Shown in pieces: positions 33,740-42,706 of a DNA stretch of 64,000 nt. Within the stretch, counting starts at the first letter, position 1; each line of letters starts with the position of its first letter. The DNA comes from Aquipluma nitroreducens. Its GTDB lineage: Bacteria > Bacteroidota > Bacteroidia > Bacteroidales > Prolixibacteraceae. Under the pieces are notes generated by a model, which did not search any database, had not been told where the DNA came from, and worked only from the letters and a program-made list of their open reading frames with translations. Location of the stretch: positions 992,001-1,056,000 of the forward strand of contig NZ_AP018694.1 of assembly GCF_009689585.1 (NCBI RefSeq). The letters are read 5' to 3'. A program made the position numbers and the translations under genes.

Positions 33740-35017
33740 ATGAACCGAAAATTATCCGCTCTTCTTTCCCTAGTAATTTTAATTTCTTCAGTATTATCTA
33801 TTCAGGCTCAGGAAAACTGGACACACCTTCGCGGGAGTAACCTCGATGGACATTCAGTGAGTCAAAATGCTCCGGTAAGCTGGAGCGAAACTAGTAATAT
33901 TGCATGGAAAACCGCCATACGTGGGGTTGCCTGGTCATCGCCGGTTGTTTTTGGCGACCAAATCTGGACCAGTTCAGCTACCGAGGACGGGAAGGAATTG
34001 TTTGCCATTTGTACTGATTTTAACTCCGGAAAGATTCTGAAAGAATTAATGCTTTTCAGGCCCGATTCGGTTCAGCATATTCATCCAACCAACAGTTATG
34101 CCACTTCAACGCCTTGTATCGAGAATGGTTTTGTTTATGTGCATTTTGGTACTTACGGAACAGCTTGTGTGAATACCCGGACATTCGAAATTATCTGGAC
34201 ACGCACCGATTTAAATTGTGAGCACATGCAGGGCGCAGCTTCTTCACCTTTCATTTATAAAAATTTACTGATTTTGCACATCGAAGGAACTGATGTTCAG
34301 TACCTGGTAGCTTTGGATAAACGAACCGGAAAAACGGTTTGGAAAACAGATCGTCCGCGCGAATTTTACGACAACATTGAACCGGTTTCCCGAAAAGCCT
34401 ACTGCACGCCAATCGTGATAACAGTCAATGGGAAAGATCAGTTGATCAGCAATGGTTCGCAGTTGGCAATTGCCTACGAACCTGAAACCGGCAAAGAAAT
34501 TTGGCAGGTTTTTTACGGCGAAGACTCAACTGTTGCCATGCCTTTAAGTTACAACGGGATGGTTTATGTCAATTCGGGTTGGATGCTTCCGAAAGATGGC
34601 AGTCCGTTTTATCCCCGTTTGCTGGCAGTCGATCCGACCGGAACCGGCGATGTAACCAAAACACGCGTACCCTGGGAAGTTGACGTAGATGTTCCGCAGA
34701 TTTCGACACCTGTAATTGTGGATAGTCTCCTGTATATGGTTCACGAGCGCGGAACGTTAACTTGCCTGAATGCTAAAACCGGGGCTGTTGTTTGGAAAGA
34801 AAAGTTGAAAGATCAATTTAATGCATCTGTTTTGTATGCCTCCGGAAATATTTATTTGTTCCCCGTAAAAGGGAAAACCTACGTAATTAAACCGGGCCTT
34901 ACTTTTCAACTGGTTGCAGAGAATCAGTTGGATGGACAAGTTAAGGCAACTCCGGCCATTGTTCGCGACAATATTATTTTCCGAACAGATAAATTTTTGT
35001 ACCGGATTGGGAAATAA
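33740..35017 (+). CDS. Exported PQQ-like beta-propeller protein
   Basis: A 425-residue secreted protein. The ATG at 33740 is chosen because it begins a clean signal peptide (MNRKLSALLSLVILISSVLSIQAQ); frames open further upstream run into the MITE element. Repeated blade segments of the PQQ-repeat type occur, for example YLVALDKRTGKTVWKTDRP, IAYEPETGKEIWQVFYGED and LTCLNAKTGAVVWKEKL. The Trp-docking pattern G-x-x-x-W is present in most blades. It is probably a scaffold or binding propeller rather than a quinoprotein dehydrogenase; function unknown. Confidence 0.85.
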   Translation: MNRKLSALLSLVILISSVLSIQAQENWTHLRGSNLDGHSVSQNAPVSWSETSNIAWKTAIRGVAWSSPVVFGDQIWTSSATEDGKELFAICTDFNSGKILKELMLFRPDSVQHIHPTNSYATSTPCIENGFVYVHFGTYGTACVNTRTFEIIWTRTDLNCEHMQGAASSPFIYKNLLILHIEGTDVQYLVALDKRTGKTVWKTDRPREFYDNIEPVSRKAYCTPIVITVNGKDQLISNGSQLAIAYEPETGKEIWQVFYGEDSTVAMPLSYNGMVYVNSGWMLPKDGSPFYPRLLAVDPTGTGDVTKTRVPWEVDVDVPQISTPVIVDSLLYMVHERGTLTCLNAKTGAVVWKEKLKDQFNASVLYASGNIYLFPVKGKTYVIKPGLTFQLVAENQLDGQVKATPAIVRDNIIFRTDKFLYRIGK

Positions 35018-35023
35018 GGATAT

Positions 35024-35043
35024 AGACACAAAACATTGTGTCT
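35024..35043. terminator. Hairpin between convergent genes (REP-like)
   Basis: AGACACAA-AACA-TTGTGTCT, followed by CTACAAT, lies in the 26-bp gap between the propeller gene and the methyltransferase. The sequence resembles the arm of the REP at 30574 (GAGAC...GTCTC). It could stop transcription from both sides. Confidence 0.45.
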
Positions 35044-36321
35044 CTACAATCTATACCATGGCTCCGGCAATTCCGGCAAAGTCATGCGGATGCGCCATTC
35101 CTTCGGAAAGTAGTTGTTGGCGCGGTTTCCGAGATTTTTAACGAAACCTAATGGTACGCCCTGATATTTTACCAGCAGCCAGCCTTTTGTGGTTGAACTG
35201 ATCCGTATTTCGTCCTTTTTCTGAAAAAGTAAAGCGTCGCGCAAATCAAGTTCGATGGATTCAAATACATCCGGATTTCTATCTACCGAAAGTGCAAAAG
35301 TATGTTCGGGCAACAAATCATTTTTCTTGAATTGGGCAACCGGAAGACCAAAGCTGATAACCCGCAGTTGCTCTGAAAGTGCATTCAATACCGGAATTTT
35401 GCTTTCAGGAAAGGCAATCAGAAATTCACTTTTGGCAAAAAACCCCGAATCAGAAGTACTCAGCCAGTTTCGTATTTCCGCAAATTGCTTTGGCATATTT
35501 TCGAACCGTGATTTCATTTTTTTCGAGATTGGATAGGAGTCACTTCCGTCTTTTTTGCGGATCAAGGTCAGGAAAAAGCCTTCGCCTTTTACCTTGTGCG
35601 GAAGGAAGCGGTAACCAAACATTCCATCCGTTTCAATTTCTTCAACGCCCCAGTTTTCCTGAAGAGGAATCCGGATGCTTTCAACTTCGTTGTTTTCGGC
35701 CAGCCATTTCAGGTTTTCCTCGTTTTCAGCCGGATTGAATGTACAGGTGCTGTAAATCAGGTAGCCACCGTTTTTTAATGCCGGCCAAACATCGGCCAGA
35801 ATGCGACGTTGACGGGTTGAACAGAGGTTTGTATTATCCACCGACCATTGCTGAATGGCCGAAGCATCGCGACGGAAAAGTCCTTCGCCTGAGCAGGGCG
35901 CATCAACCAGCATGACATCGAACATTCCATCCAGATCGCTGAAGTCTGCCGGATCATTGCTGCAAACCACCACATTTTGATGTCCCCATTTCCGAATATT
36001 TTCATCCAAAACTGACACGCGCGAGCGAATGACTTCATTGGCAACAAGCAAATCGCTGCTGTCAAGCAAACTAAGTAAATGCGTCGATTTTCCGCCGGGT
36101 GCAGCGCACAAATCCAGAACAATTCGGTTTTTGCTGTGTTCAATTTGCCTGAAGGCCTGCTCCACGAACATCGAACTGGCCTCCTGAACGTAATAAGCTC
36201 CGGAATGAAAAATGGGGTCTAATGTAAACGAAGGCCGCTCATTCAGGAAAATACCTGTGTCGCACCACGGAATTCGTTCCGAAGCAATTGGGACATTGAA
36301 TTTTCGCGGATTGGTTCGCAA
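35044..36321 (-). CDS. rRNA m5C methyltransferase (NOL1/NOP2/sun, RsmF-like); start uncertain
   Basis: The enzyme methylates a cytosine C5 in rRNA. SAM-binding CAAPGGKSTH, DAPCSGEG with the release cysteine and YSTCTF with the nucleophile cysteine are present, followed by a C-terminal RsmF-type domain ending PELPEPWYRL. The start given is the first canonical codon (TTG at 36321, 425 residues). However, the same frame stays open to 36441 and reads EILPIAFLDRIQTQFPADFDRF, the expected conserved N-terminal helix, beginning about 36417 with ATA, where related proteins have ATG. So the protein is probably about 457 residues with an unusual start, or the start has been lost by mutation. It is divergent from cysH. 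Confidence 0.85.
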   Translation of the reverse strand: MRTNPRKFNVPIASERIPWCDTGIFLNERPSFTLDPIFHSGAYYVQEASSMFVEQAFRQIEHSKNRIVLDLCAAPGGKSTHLLSLLDSSDLLVANEVIRSRVSVLDENIRKWGHQNVVVCSNDPADFSDLDGMFDVMLVDAPCSGEGLFRRDASAIQQWSVDNTNLCSTRQRRILADVWPALKNGGYLIYSTCTFNPAENEENLKWLAENNEVESIRIPLQENWGVEEIETDGMFGYRFLPHKVKGEGFFLTLIRKKDGSDSYPISKKMKSRFENMPKQFAEIRNWLSTSDSGFFAKSEFLIAFPESKIPVLNALSEQLRVISFGLPVAQFKKNDLLPEHTFALSVDRNPDVFESIELDLRDALLFQKKDEIRISSTTKGWLLVKYQGVPLGFVKNLGNRANNYFPKEWRIRMTLPELPEPWYRL

Positions 36322-36504
36322 ACTAATGGCCGGAACCTGATCGATGGATTGAATAAAGCGATCAAAATCAGCAGGAAACTGAGTCTGGATGCGATCAAGA
36401 AACGCGATTGGTAATATTTCGGATGTCTTTTCGATGATTTTTTAAGTTTTCTTGTGATATTTGCCGGCAAGATAAACGGATTGAGTAAGAAAAACAAATA
36501 AGCT

Positions 36505-37218
36505 ATGGTTGATCAGAATATCGTTTCGGACTTGAACAAACAGGCCGATGCAGCCAATTTGGTGGGAATGTTGGAGAAAATTGCTCAGCAATTTCAGGGG
36601 AAAGCTGTTTTTACAACCAGTTTTGGGATCGAAGATCAGGTAATTACCGATATGATTTTCAATAATAACCTGGACATCAAAGTGGTGACTCTGGATACAG
36701 GCCGCCTGTTCGAAGAAACTTACAAGGTGTTTAACCGCACTGTAGACAAATACGGGAAAATGGTTGAGGTTTATTTTCCTAAACACGAAGCTGTTCAGAA
36801 GATGGTGACCGAAAAAGGGCCATTGAGTTTTTATTTATCGCTCGAAAACCGCAAAGAATGTTGCAATATCCGGAAAGTTGAACCACTTAAAAGGGCGTTG
36901 GCAGGCAATGAATGTTGGATTACCGGGTTGCGTGCTTCTCAATCGGAAAATCGCCATGATCTCGATTTCTTTGTTTGGGATGCCGGATTTCAACTGGTTA
37001 AATTTAATCCACTGTTACACTGGTCGCTCGAAGATTGCCAGAAGTATGTGAAGGAAAACAATGTTCCGTATAACGTGCTCCACGACCGTGGTTTTGTTAG
37101 TATTGGATGTGCTCCTTGTACCCGCGCCATCCAGCCCGGAGAAGATTTCAGGGCTGGTCGGTGGTGGTGGGAAAACAACTCAAAAAAGGAATGCGGGTTG
37201 CATACCCATCAGGAGTAA
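36505..37218 (+). CDS. cysH: Assimilatory adenylyl-sulfate (APS) reductase, CysH family
   Basis: A 237-residue reductase that turns activated sulfate into sulfite with thioredoxin. The PP-loop nucleotide site is FTTSFGIEDQ; the paired cysteines KECC (about 118-120) and GCAPC (about 202-205), which hold a [4Fe-4S] cluster, mark the APS-using type, and the C-terminal ECGLH carries the catalytic cysteine. The length is usual. No other sulfate assimilation gene is near. The next IS inserted 55 bp after its stop, so the original downstream neighbour is the GNAT gene. Confidence 0.92.
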   Translation: MVDQNIVSDLNKQADAANLVGMLEKIAQQFQGKAVFTTSFGIEDQVITDMIFNNNLDIKVVTLDTGRLFEETYKVFNRTVDKYGKMVEVYFPKHEAVQKMVTEKGPLSFYLSLENRKECCNIRKVEPLKRALAGNECWITGLRASQSENRHDLDFFVWDAGFQLVKFNPLLHWSLEDCQKYVKENNVPYNVLHDRGFVSIGCAPCTRAIQPGEDFRAGRWWWENNSKKECGLHTHQE

Positions 37219-37337
37219 AAATGCAATTTGTTGGTATTTTTTCAGGTTGTCAGATTTTCAACTTGTAAACTCAGGCATATTACTGAAAAATAGTTGGTAA
37301 AAAGCTCTGTAGAGCTCATTGCTATTGATATTACAGG

Positions 37338-37367
37338 AAGTTTGATGAAATTGGTTTCATCAAACTT
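37338..37367 (+). promoter_or_regulatory. Left-end hairpin of IS copy 2
   Basis: AAGTTTGATGAAA pairs perfectly with TTTCATCAAACTT over 13 bp around TTGG, then TTT and ATGTTTATG. Same position and arms as copy 1, where the 13-bp arms are shifted by one base. Confidence 0.7.
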
Positions 37368-37380
37368 TTTATGTTTATGA

Positions 37381-38346
37381 AAAAATCAAAAAAAACGCTG
37401 TTGGGCATGTGGTTATACTGATGTAATTCGTTGGGGAAAACAAAACGGGAAACAACGTTTTAAGTGCAAAAGGTGTGATATTTTTCTAACCGATAATCGA
37501 CCAGAGCAGCGTGTCCAAAACAGGTTCGTTTGGTTTCGGAAATGGGTTCTGGAACGTCAGACATATCAGACATTAAGCAGAGACAGCGGTTTGTGCAGGG
37601 ATACACTTCAACGGACATTCTACCAGTTATTAGAGCAAGCCCCTCGGATAAAAATAATCAAGCGAGAGGGTGTTCATTTTCGAATAGATGCTACCTATTT
37701 TGCAAAGTTTTGTGTGGTATGTTATCAGGACGACTATGACGGCTATACTCAGTTATTGCGTTTTACTGATGGGGAGCATTATGAAGAGATCAGGGAAGAT
37801 CTTGCTAATTTGCTCAAGCTGGGGATACAGATTGAAAGTATCACAAGCGATGGTCATAAAAGTGCTCTGAAAGCCATCCGGAAGTCAGTTCCTGATGCCA
37901 TTGTGCAGCGTTGCCTGGTTCATATTCAACGCATGTGCCTGATATGGCTGACCCGTTATCCCAGGCACCCAGCAGGACAACAGTTACGCAGATTGGTGCT
38001 ACAGATTCTTAAAATCGAAACTGAAAATGACCGTATTTACTGGACCAGAGAATTTCTAAGTTGGCATGAATTTCACAAAGATTACCTGAATGAACGAACC
38101 TATAATACAGAAACCGGGAGGTATTGGTATACCCATAAACTACTCAGGCGTTCTTATATAACCATCAAACGGGCTTTGCCAAACATGTTTCATTACCTGT
38201 CAAACCCTGCTATTCCAAAGACCACAAATGGGATAGAAGGCTATTTCAGTCATCTGAAAAATCACCTGGATATCCATCGTGGATTAACGGTAAAACATCG
38301 GATCAACTTCATCAAATGGTACATCTATTTTACAAACGAAAAATGA
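37381..38346 (+). CDS. IS256-like transposase (copy 2), start interrupted
   Basis: The frame from zinc ribbon CWAC/CKRC to the catalytic Glu (NGIEGYFSHLK) is intact, with Asp in RIDATYF and ITSDGHKS. In the equivalent of the copy 1 frame, TGA (37378-37380) replaces TGG just before the zinc ribbon, and no ATG, GTG or TTG start follows until TTG at 37591. ATG at 37371 lies in another frame and joins the transposase only through a +1 shift or polymerase slippage at the A8 run (37388-37395). So the gene is either expressed by slippage or inactive. Closely related in protein sequence to copy 1. Confidence 0.7.
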   Translation, partial: KNQKKRCWACGYTDVIRWGKQNGKQRFKCKRCDIFLTDNRPEQRVQNRFVWFRKWVLERQTYQTLSRDSGLCRDTLQRTFYQLLEQAPRIKIIKREGVHFRIDATYFAKFCVVCYQDDYDGYTQLLRFTDGEHYEEIREDLANLLKLGIQIESITSDGHKSALKAIRKSVPDAIVQRCLVHIQRMCLIWLTRYPRHPAGQQLRRLVLQILKIETENDRIYWTREFLSWHEFHKDYLNERTYNTETGRYWYTHKLLRRSYITIKRALPNMFHYLSNPAIPKTTNGIEGYFSHLKNHLDIHRGLTVKHRINFIKWYIYFTNEK

Positions 38347-38369
38347 GTTTTTTTAGCCATGTAGCATCC

Positions 38370-38414
38370 CAGTAATACAAAAAGGCAGCCAAACTGACTG
38401 CCCTTGTATTACTG
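38370..38414 (+). other. 3' hairpin of IS copy 2
   Basis: CAGTAATAC pairs with GTATTACTG (9 bp), with an inner GGCAG/CTGCC stem; the matching structure of copy 1 is at 10999-11047. The remaining 120 bp to the right end hold no gene but are conserved between copies, probably containing transposase binding sites. Confidence 0.55.
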
Positions 38415-38550
38415 TAAATGCATTAATCTTATTGCTGACAAGTTGATCTCCACCAGAGCCTGTTTCCTCTTCAGATTAATGGCGGGAGTTTACAAATTAT
38501 TATTCTAAAAATCACCAACTATTTTTCAGTACATTACCTAAACTCATAAC

Positions 38551-39045
38551 TTATAACTTTTTCAGCATCCACAAACCACAACCAAAGTGTTTGGTGTTGC
38601 CCATTGGAGCCTTTAGATATTCGAAGCCAAATTTGGCATAGATTTTCAAAGCCAGATGCAGTTCGTCTAAAGTTTCGAGGTAAACCTGCTGAAATCCAAT
38701 TTCCTTCGCAGTTACAAGGCATTTTTCGATTAAAGTACGCCCCAAGCCAATTCCGCGAGCTTCAGGTAACAAATACATTTTCACCAATTCGCAAGTTCCT
38801 TCGGGTAATCCTTCCGTTGGAAATATTCCGCCACCGCCCAAAATCCGACCATCTGCCTCAGCAACAAAATAAACAGACTTTGGCATTTGAAACAGTTCGA
38901 ACAAAGCATCGGTTGTCGGATCAAAAAATACGGTTCCCGGATTGGCGGCACCAAACTCTGCCAAGGTATTCCTGACAATCAGCGCCAGAGCTGGATTATC
39001 GCTGGGTTGAATCGGGCGAATCGTAATGTTGGATATCGTTAGCAT
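38551..39045 (-). CDS. GNAT family N-acetyltransferase
   Basis: A 164-residue acetyltransferase using acetyl-CoA. The GNAT core has motif A LVKMYLLPEARGIGLGRTLIEKCL (Q/RxxGxG/A pattern as RGIGLG) and the following helix and strand AKEIGFQQVYLETL, then YAKFGFEYL. The substrate is not predictable; it resembles the small-molecule or tRNA-independent N-acetyltransferases common in Bacteroidota. The second IS inserted just after its stop. Confidence 0.85.
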   Translation of the reverse strand: MLTISNITIRPIQPSDNPALALIVRNTLAEFGAANPGTVFFDPTTDALFELFQMPKSVYFVAEADGRILGGGGIFPTEGLPEGTCELVKMYLLPEARGIGLGRTLIEKCLVTAKEIGFQQVYLETLDELHLALKIYAKFGFEYLKAPMGNTKHFGCGLWMLKKL

Positions 39046-39208
39046 CGACTTCGATTTGAAAATTCAGACCCAAATCTATCAATTTATCTCTTTCGAACAT
39101 CCAAATTAGCAACTTCAACGTCATTTTTAAAAATTACTATCTTTAACAGCGCAACCATTCTTCGAATACCAAAGCAGATTTAAATTGGTTGTATAAATTT
39201 TATCCGCA

Positions 39209-40072
39209 TTGAGAATAATAGCTGCCCTCATTCAGTCGAACATTTATATTTCCCTGGCCGCAGTTGCACTGACAGTGGGCACACAGGTGCAACTTGGAAT
39301 GCGTCCTCAATGGCATCCGTACCTTTTTATCATTTTCTTCGCAACACTGTTCGAATACAACCTTCACCGGCTGATTACGGTGCTTACCAACAAGGAAGCG
39401 CTAAAATCGGAAAAGCACCGCTGGGTAAACGAAAACATGAAAGCCTTTTACCTGTTGGTTTTTATTTCTGTAATAGGTTTTGGAGTGGTGGCTTTGTTGG
39501 CGAAAAAAGAGGTTTTGGTTACTTTTGCCCCCATCGCATTAATTACGGTTCTCTATTCCATCCCCGTTTCTGCAAATCCGAAGCATCTGTTGAGACTGCG
39601 CGAAATACCCTATCTGAAAATATTCATGATTGCTGCAATATGGTCGGCTTCAACGATTCTTTTACCCATTGTACAATCTTCTGAAACTTTCAGCCAAACG
39701 CACATTTTCGCAATGCTGTCCGAGCGGTTTTTCTTCATTCTGGCGATCACCATTCCGTTCGACATTCGCGACCTGGAAGCCGACCAGCAACAGGAATTGA
39801 AAACCATTCCCATGCTTTTGGGCGAAAAGAATTCGCTAAAACTTTCTTATTTCTTTCTTTTCGTTTTTCTTCTTGGCTCAGCATTTCACTATGCTCCTGA
39901 AAAGGAATGGATGATCCTTTGGGCCATGTGCCTTTCAGGAATAACAACGTATTTCTTCCTGAAAATGGATTATTTCAAAAGGATGCTGTTTTATCACTAT
40001 GGTATACTGGACGGAACCCTTTTGTTGCAAGGAATATTGGTGATTATTTTCGGCTGTTTTGCCTGTACTTAA
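39209..40072 (+). CDS. UbiA-like prenyltransferase-fold membrane protein
   Basis: A 287-residue protein with eight or nine membrane helices, read from TTG at 39209 (no ATG lies near). The second Asp-rich motif of UbiA enzymes is visible as DIRDLEAD (about 190), but the first motif (NDxxDxxxD) is replaced by EYNLHRLI (about 51-56). It might be a prenyltransferase with altered diphosphate binding or a UbiA-fold protein with another role. It is divergent from GNAT; the 163-bp gap holds no gene. Confidence 0.6.
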   Translation: MRIIAALIQSNIYISLAAVALTVGTQVQLGMRPQWHPYLFIIFFATLFEYNLHRLITVLTNKEALKSEKHRWVNENMKAFYLLVFISVIGFGVVALLAKKEVLVTFAPIALITVLYSIPVSANPKHLLRLREIPYLKIFMIAAIWSASTILLPIVQSSETFSQTHIFAMLSERFFFILAITIPFDIRDLEADQQQELKTIPMLLGEKNSLKLSYFFLFVFLLGSAFHYAPEKEWMILWAMCLSGITTYFFLKMDYFKRMLFYHYGILDGTLLLQGILVIIFGCFACT

Positions 40073-40078
40073 AACCGA

Positions 40079-41185
40079 TCAATTTATACCTTTCCACCAT
40101 TCAGTTTGAGTACCGAAATTACTCAAATCAACCAACTCGCCAATCATCGGATGAATAATCGGAACATCCAGACGGTGAGCTTCTTTAGTAACCCGTTGGA
40201 TTGGTTCGTCCCACGCATGGAGCGACAAGGCAAACTTCGCCCAATGAACCGGCATCATTGTCTTTGCCTTTAAATCGATTGCCGCCTGAACGGTTTGCTC
40301 GGGCATCATGTGTATGTATTTCCAAGATTTGTTGTACTGCCCGCATTCGAGCAATGCCAGATCAAATGGTCCATGCTCTGCGCCAATCTTTTCAAAATGA
40401 GTATCGTAACCCGAATCACCACCAATGAAAATCTTTTTCGAGGGCGATTGAAAAACAAAAGAGCACCAAATGGTCTGATTTCGCTTGAAAGTTCGTCCGG
40501 TAAAATGTCGCCCGGGGGTTGCGGTTATTTTAAATCCTGATTCCAGAATGGATGATTCATTCCAGTCCAATTCAACGATTGATTTTGGATCGAAGCCCCA
40601 ATGTTCAAAATGAGCGGCGGTACCCAATCCGGTAATAATTTTGCCAACCTTTGGCTTCAGTTCCACCACTGTTTTATAGTCGAGATGATCCCAGTGGTCG
40701 TGCGTAATAATCAAATAATCAATCGGTGGAATTTCTTCCGGCGAATAAACATCGCTGCCCTTAAAGCTTTTCACCATAAACGAAAAAGGTGAAGCGCTTC
40801 CGGAGAAAACCGGATCGACCAATATCTTTTTGCCATCAATCTGCATGAAATAGGACGAGTGACCGAACCACACCAATAAATCCTTTTGCGGATCAAGATC
40901 GAACAAATTGGTTTTTACCGATGGCAAACTCACCGATGGCGCTTTTCGTTTACTGATCTTGAAAATCCCGTCTCTGATCATTTCAAATTTAGAGACATCT
41001 TCGGCAAAAGTTGGCGTAAAATTCAAGTTCTGAAATTGTCCATTGCGGAAGTTAGATGAATGCTCAATACGCTTCAAACGTTCACCCGACGGAGCTTTTC
41101 CAAATTGAGCCTGATTCATAATTAGAATAGTGGTTATCGACACCAGAACCACAATGAATAATAGTATATACATAGCTTTTTTCAT
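40079..41185 (-). CDS. Metallo-beta-lactamase-fold hydrolase (NAPE-PLD/UlaG-like)
   Basis: A 368-residue hydrolase with an N-terminal membrane anchor (about 5-22). The zinc motif HDHWDHLD (about 160) and later GDSGYD and HWAKF patterns match the MBL-fold family related to NAPE-phospholipase D and UlaG. It is convergent with the UbiA-like gene, stops being 6 bp apart. It probably cleaves a phosphodiester in the envelope. Substrate unknown. Confidence 0.85.
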   Translation of the reverse strand: MKKAMYILLFIVVLVSITTILIMNQAQFGKAPSGERLKRIEHSSNFRNGQFQNLNFTPTFAEDVSKFEMIRDGIFKISKRKAPSVSLPSVKTNLFDLDPQKDLLVWFGHSSYFMQIDGKKILVDPVFSGSASPFSFMVKSFKGSDVYSPEEIPPIDYLIITHDHWDHLDYKTVVELKPKVGKIITGLGTAAHFEHWGFDPKSIVELDWNESSILESGFKITATPGRHFTGRTFKRNQTIWCSFVFQSPSKKIFIGGDSGYDTHFEKIGAEHGPFDLALLECGQYNKSWKYIHMMPEQTVQAAIDLKAKTMMPVHWAKFALSLHAWDEPIQRVTKEAHRLDVPIIHPMIGELVDLSNFGTQTEWWKGIN

Positions 41186-41221
41186 TTTTTTACTTTGCTT
41201 TTGCCAACAGCTTCATATCTT

Positions 41222-41866
41222 TCATTTCCAGAATATTTTTGAATATCCGATCAATGAGGCGTTGATCATTGCTGCAGCCAAATCCTTTAATTTTATTACA
41301 TAACCGGGAGCGATTGCTTTCATCATAGAGAACAACCAACCCAGATACCTGTAAGTTTTGTAATAAGTTTGCGTTGGTTTTAAGGATAAAAACGGTTCGA
41401 TTCCGCCCGGACGAAAATTATATACTTGTTTGAAAGGCAACTTCATTAAATCGTTTTCGGTTTTGCCTTTTACTCGTGCCCACATCGATCGCCCCTTCTC
41501 TGTGCTATCGGTGTTTGCTCCCGAAATATAACAAAAAGTCATATCGGGATTGAGCGATGCAAGTATCTTAGCAAAACCCAAGGTCAAGGTATAAGTCAGC
41601 TTCGTGTATTCTGTTTCACTTTTACCAACTGATGTTACTCCAAGACAGAAGTAACAAGCATTGTAGCCTTTTAATCTATCGTTGATTGATGTAAAATCCA
41701 GAAAGTTATCGTGAATAATTTCAGTTAGCTTTGGATTAGAATAACCACATGATTTGCGGGTTATCACCAAAACCTTTTCCACTTCAGGATGATTCAGGCA
41801 TTCATGAAGAACACCTTCACCAATCATTCCGGTGGCGCCTGTTATAACGACTTTTAGTCTATTCAT
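41222..41866 (-). CDS. NAD(P)-binding Rossmann-fold protein
   Basis: A 214-residue short protein with the nucleotide-binding start VVITGATGMIGEGV (GxxGxxG) and acidic residue after the second strand replaced by TRKS, suggesting NADP. It resembles the small epimerase-like/HTATIP2 group: CYFCLGVTSVGKSETEY, YISGANTDSTEKGRSMWARVKGKTE (Ser then Lys) and NFRPGGI. Its role is unknown. The MBL gene starts 36 bp downstream, so the pair is probably an operon. Confidence 0.8.
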   Translation of the reverse strand: MNRLKVVITGATGMIGEGVLHECLNHPEVEKVLVITRKSCGYSNPKLTEIIHDNFLDFTSINDRLKGYNACYFCLGVTSVGKSETEYTKLTYTLTLGFAKILASLNPDMTFCYISGANTDSTEKGRSMWARVKGKTENDLMKLPFKQVYNFRPGGIEPFLSLKPTQTYYKTYRYLGWLFSMMKAIAPGYVIKLKDLAAAMINASLIGYSKIFWK

Positions 41867-41971
41867 TGCTTCCAGTTCAAATTTATTTCTTTTACTAATG
41901 GAGACGTAAACGACAAGCTTATATTTTAGTTGTTGGCATAATATTTGAAAACAAAGTCGAAATTTTCAGCC

Positions 41972-42694
41972 ATGAAACAAATCTCCATAATACTGCTTTG
42001 TCTTAGTACTATTGTACTTACCAATTGTTCGGCACCAAAAAATATAATAAGGCTAAAACCTCAATCTGAAAAAACAAGCTGGTTTTACGGCCAGGAATTT
42101 ACGGGCGACTCTGTATTTGGTATTATTGCCAAAGTAGCCTTTGATGAAGTAGATCAACCCTGGTATAAGTTCGATGTCGAAATCACAAATCGATCGAACA
42201 TGGACTATCTGGTAGATCCTGCACAAATTTTCATGGTGCCTATGAACGGGAAAAACGAACCCTTAACCGGTGATACAATCTTTGCAGTGAATCCTGAAGC
42301 GAAAATCATGGAACTCGACAGAAGCCTGTCCGTCAATTCATCGAATCAAAAGAATGCCCTTGGATTGAGTCTTCTGGCCGCGGGTATCGACATCGCTACC
42401 GGAATAGCGGTTATGAGCGATGACAATCCCAAAAATGATAATCTACGAACAGATCTACTGCCACTTGCTATTGCCTCAGGGGCTGACAACAAATTCGAAG
42501 CTCTTGATCTGAATGAACTTCGTGATACCTGGAAGTCGACCACTTTACGAAAAACAACTTTGGAAAAAGGTTTTGCCATACATGGGAAAGTATTGATTCC
42601 GGTTTCTCCGAATGCTTCCTATATTCAGTTGAATATACCTGTTGATAATGATCTGATCCGAATTAATTTTATGCAAGTGAAATTTATTCCTTAG
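41972..42694 (+). CDS. Hypothetical lipoprotein (240 aa)
   Basis: A lipoprotein signal ends LTNCSAP (Cys18 from the ATG at 41972; a TTG start nine codons upstream would spoil the signal and is rejected). The mature protein has no recognised domain; it includes a small Ala/Gly-rich hydrophobic segment (LGLSLLAAGIDIATGIAVM) at about 130 that may be a partial membrane hairpin. A strong terminator follows. Confidence 0.65.
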   Translation: MKQISIILLCLSTIVLTNCSAPKNIIRLKPQSEKTSWFYGQEFTGDSVFGIIAKVAFDEVDQPWYKFDVEITNRSNMDYLVDPAQIFMVPMNGKNEPLTGDTIFAVNPEAKIMELDRSLSVNSSNQKNALGLSLLAAGIDIATGIAVMSDDNPKNDNLRTDLLPLAIASGADNKFEALDLNELRDTWKSTTLRKTTLEKGFAIHGKVLIPVSPNASYIQLNIPVDNDLIRINFMQVKFIP

Positions 42695-42706
42695 TTCTGC
42701 AAAACA

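Larger units (their letters stand above)
37274..38538 (+). mobile_element. IS256-like insertion sequence, copy 2 (1265 bp)
   Basis: It starts GGCATATTACTGAAAAATAG, and the right end is the inverse of a sequence starting GGTAATGTACTGAAAAATAG. TAAACTCA flanks both sides (37266-37273 and 38539-38546), a perfect 8-bp target duplication in normal DNA. This fixes both ends of the element and supports those of copy 1. Its right end lies 12 bp past the stop of the minus-strand GNAT gene, which is left intact. Confidence 0.93.

Noticed and set aside
36243-36497. Minus-strand 84-codon frame overlapping the rRNA methyltransferase start
   Set aside because: It is out of frame with the real gene and has no recognisable family.
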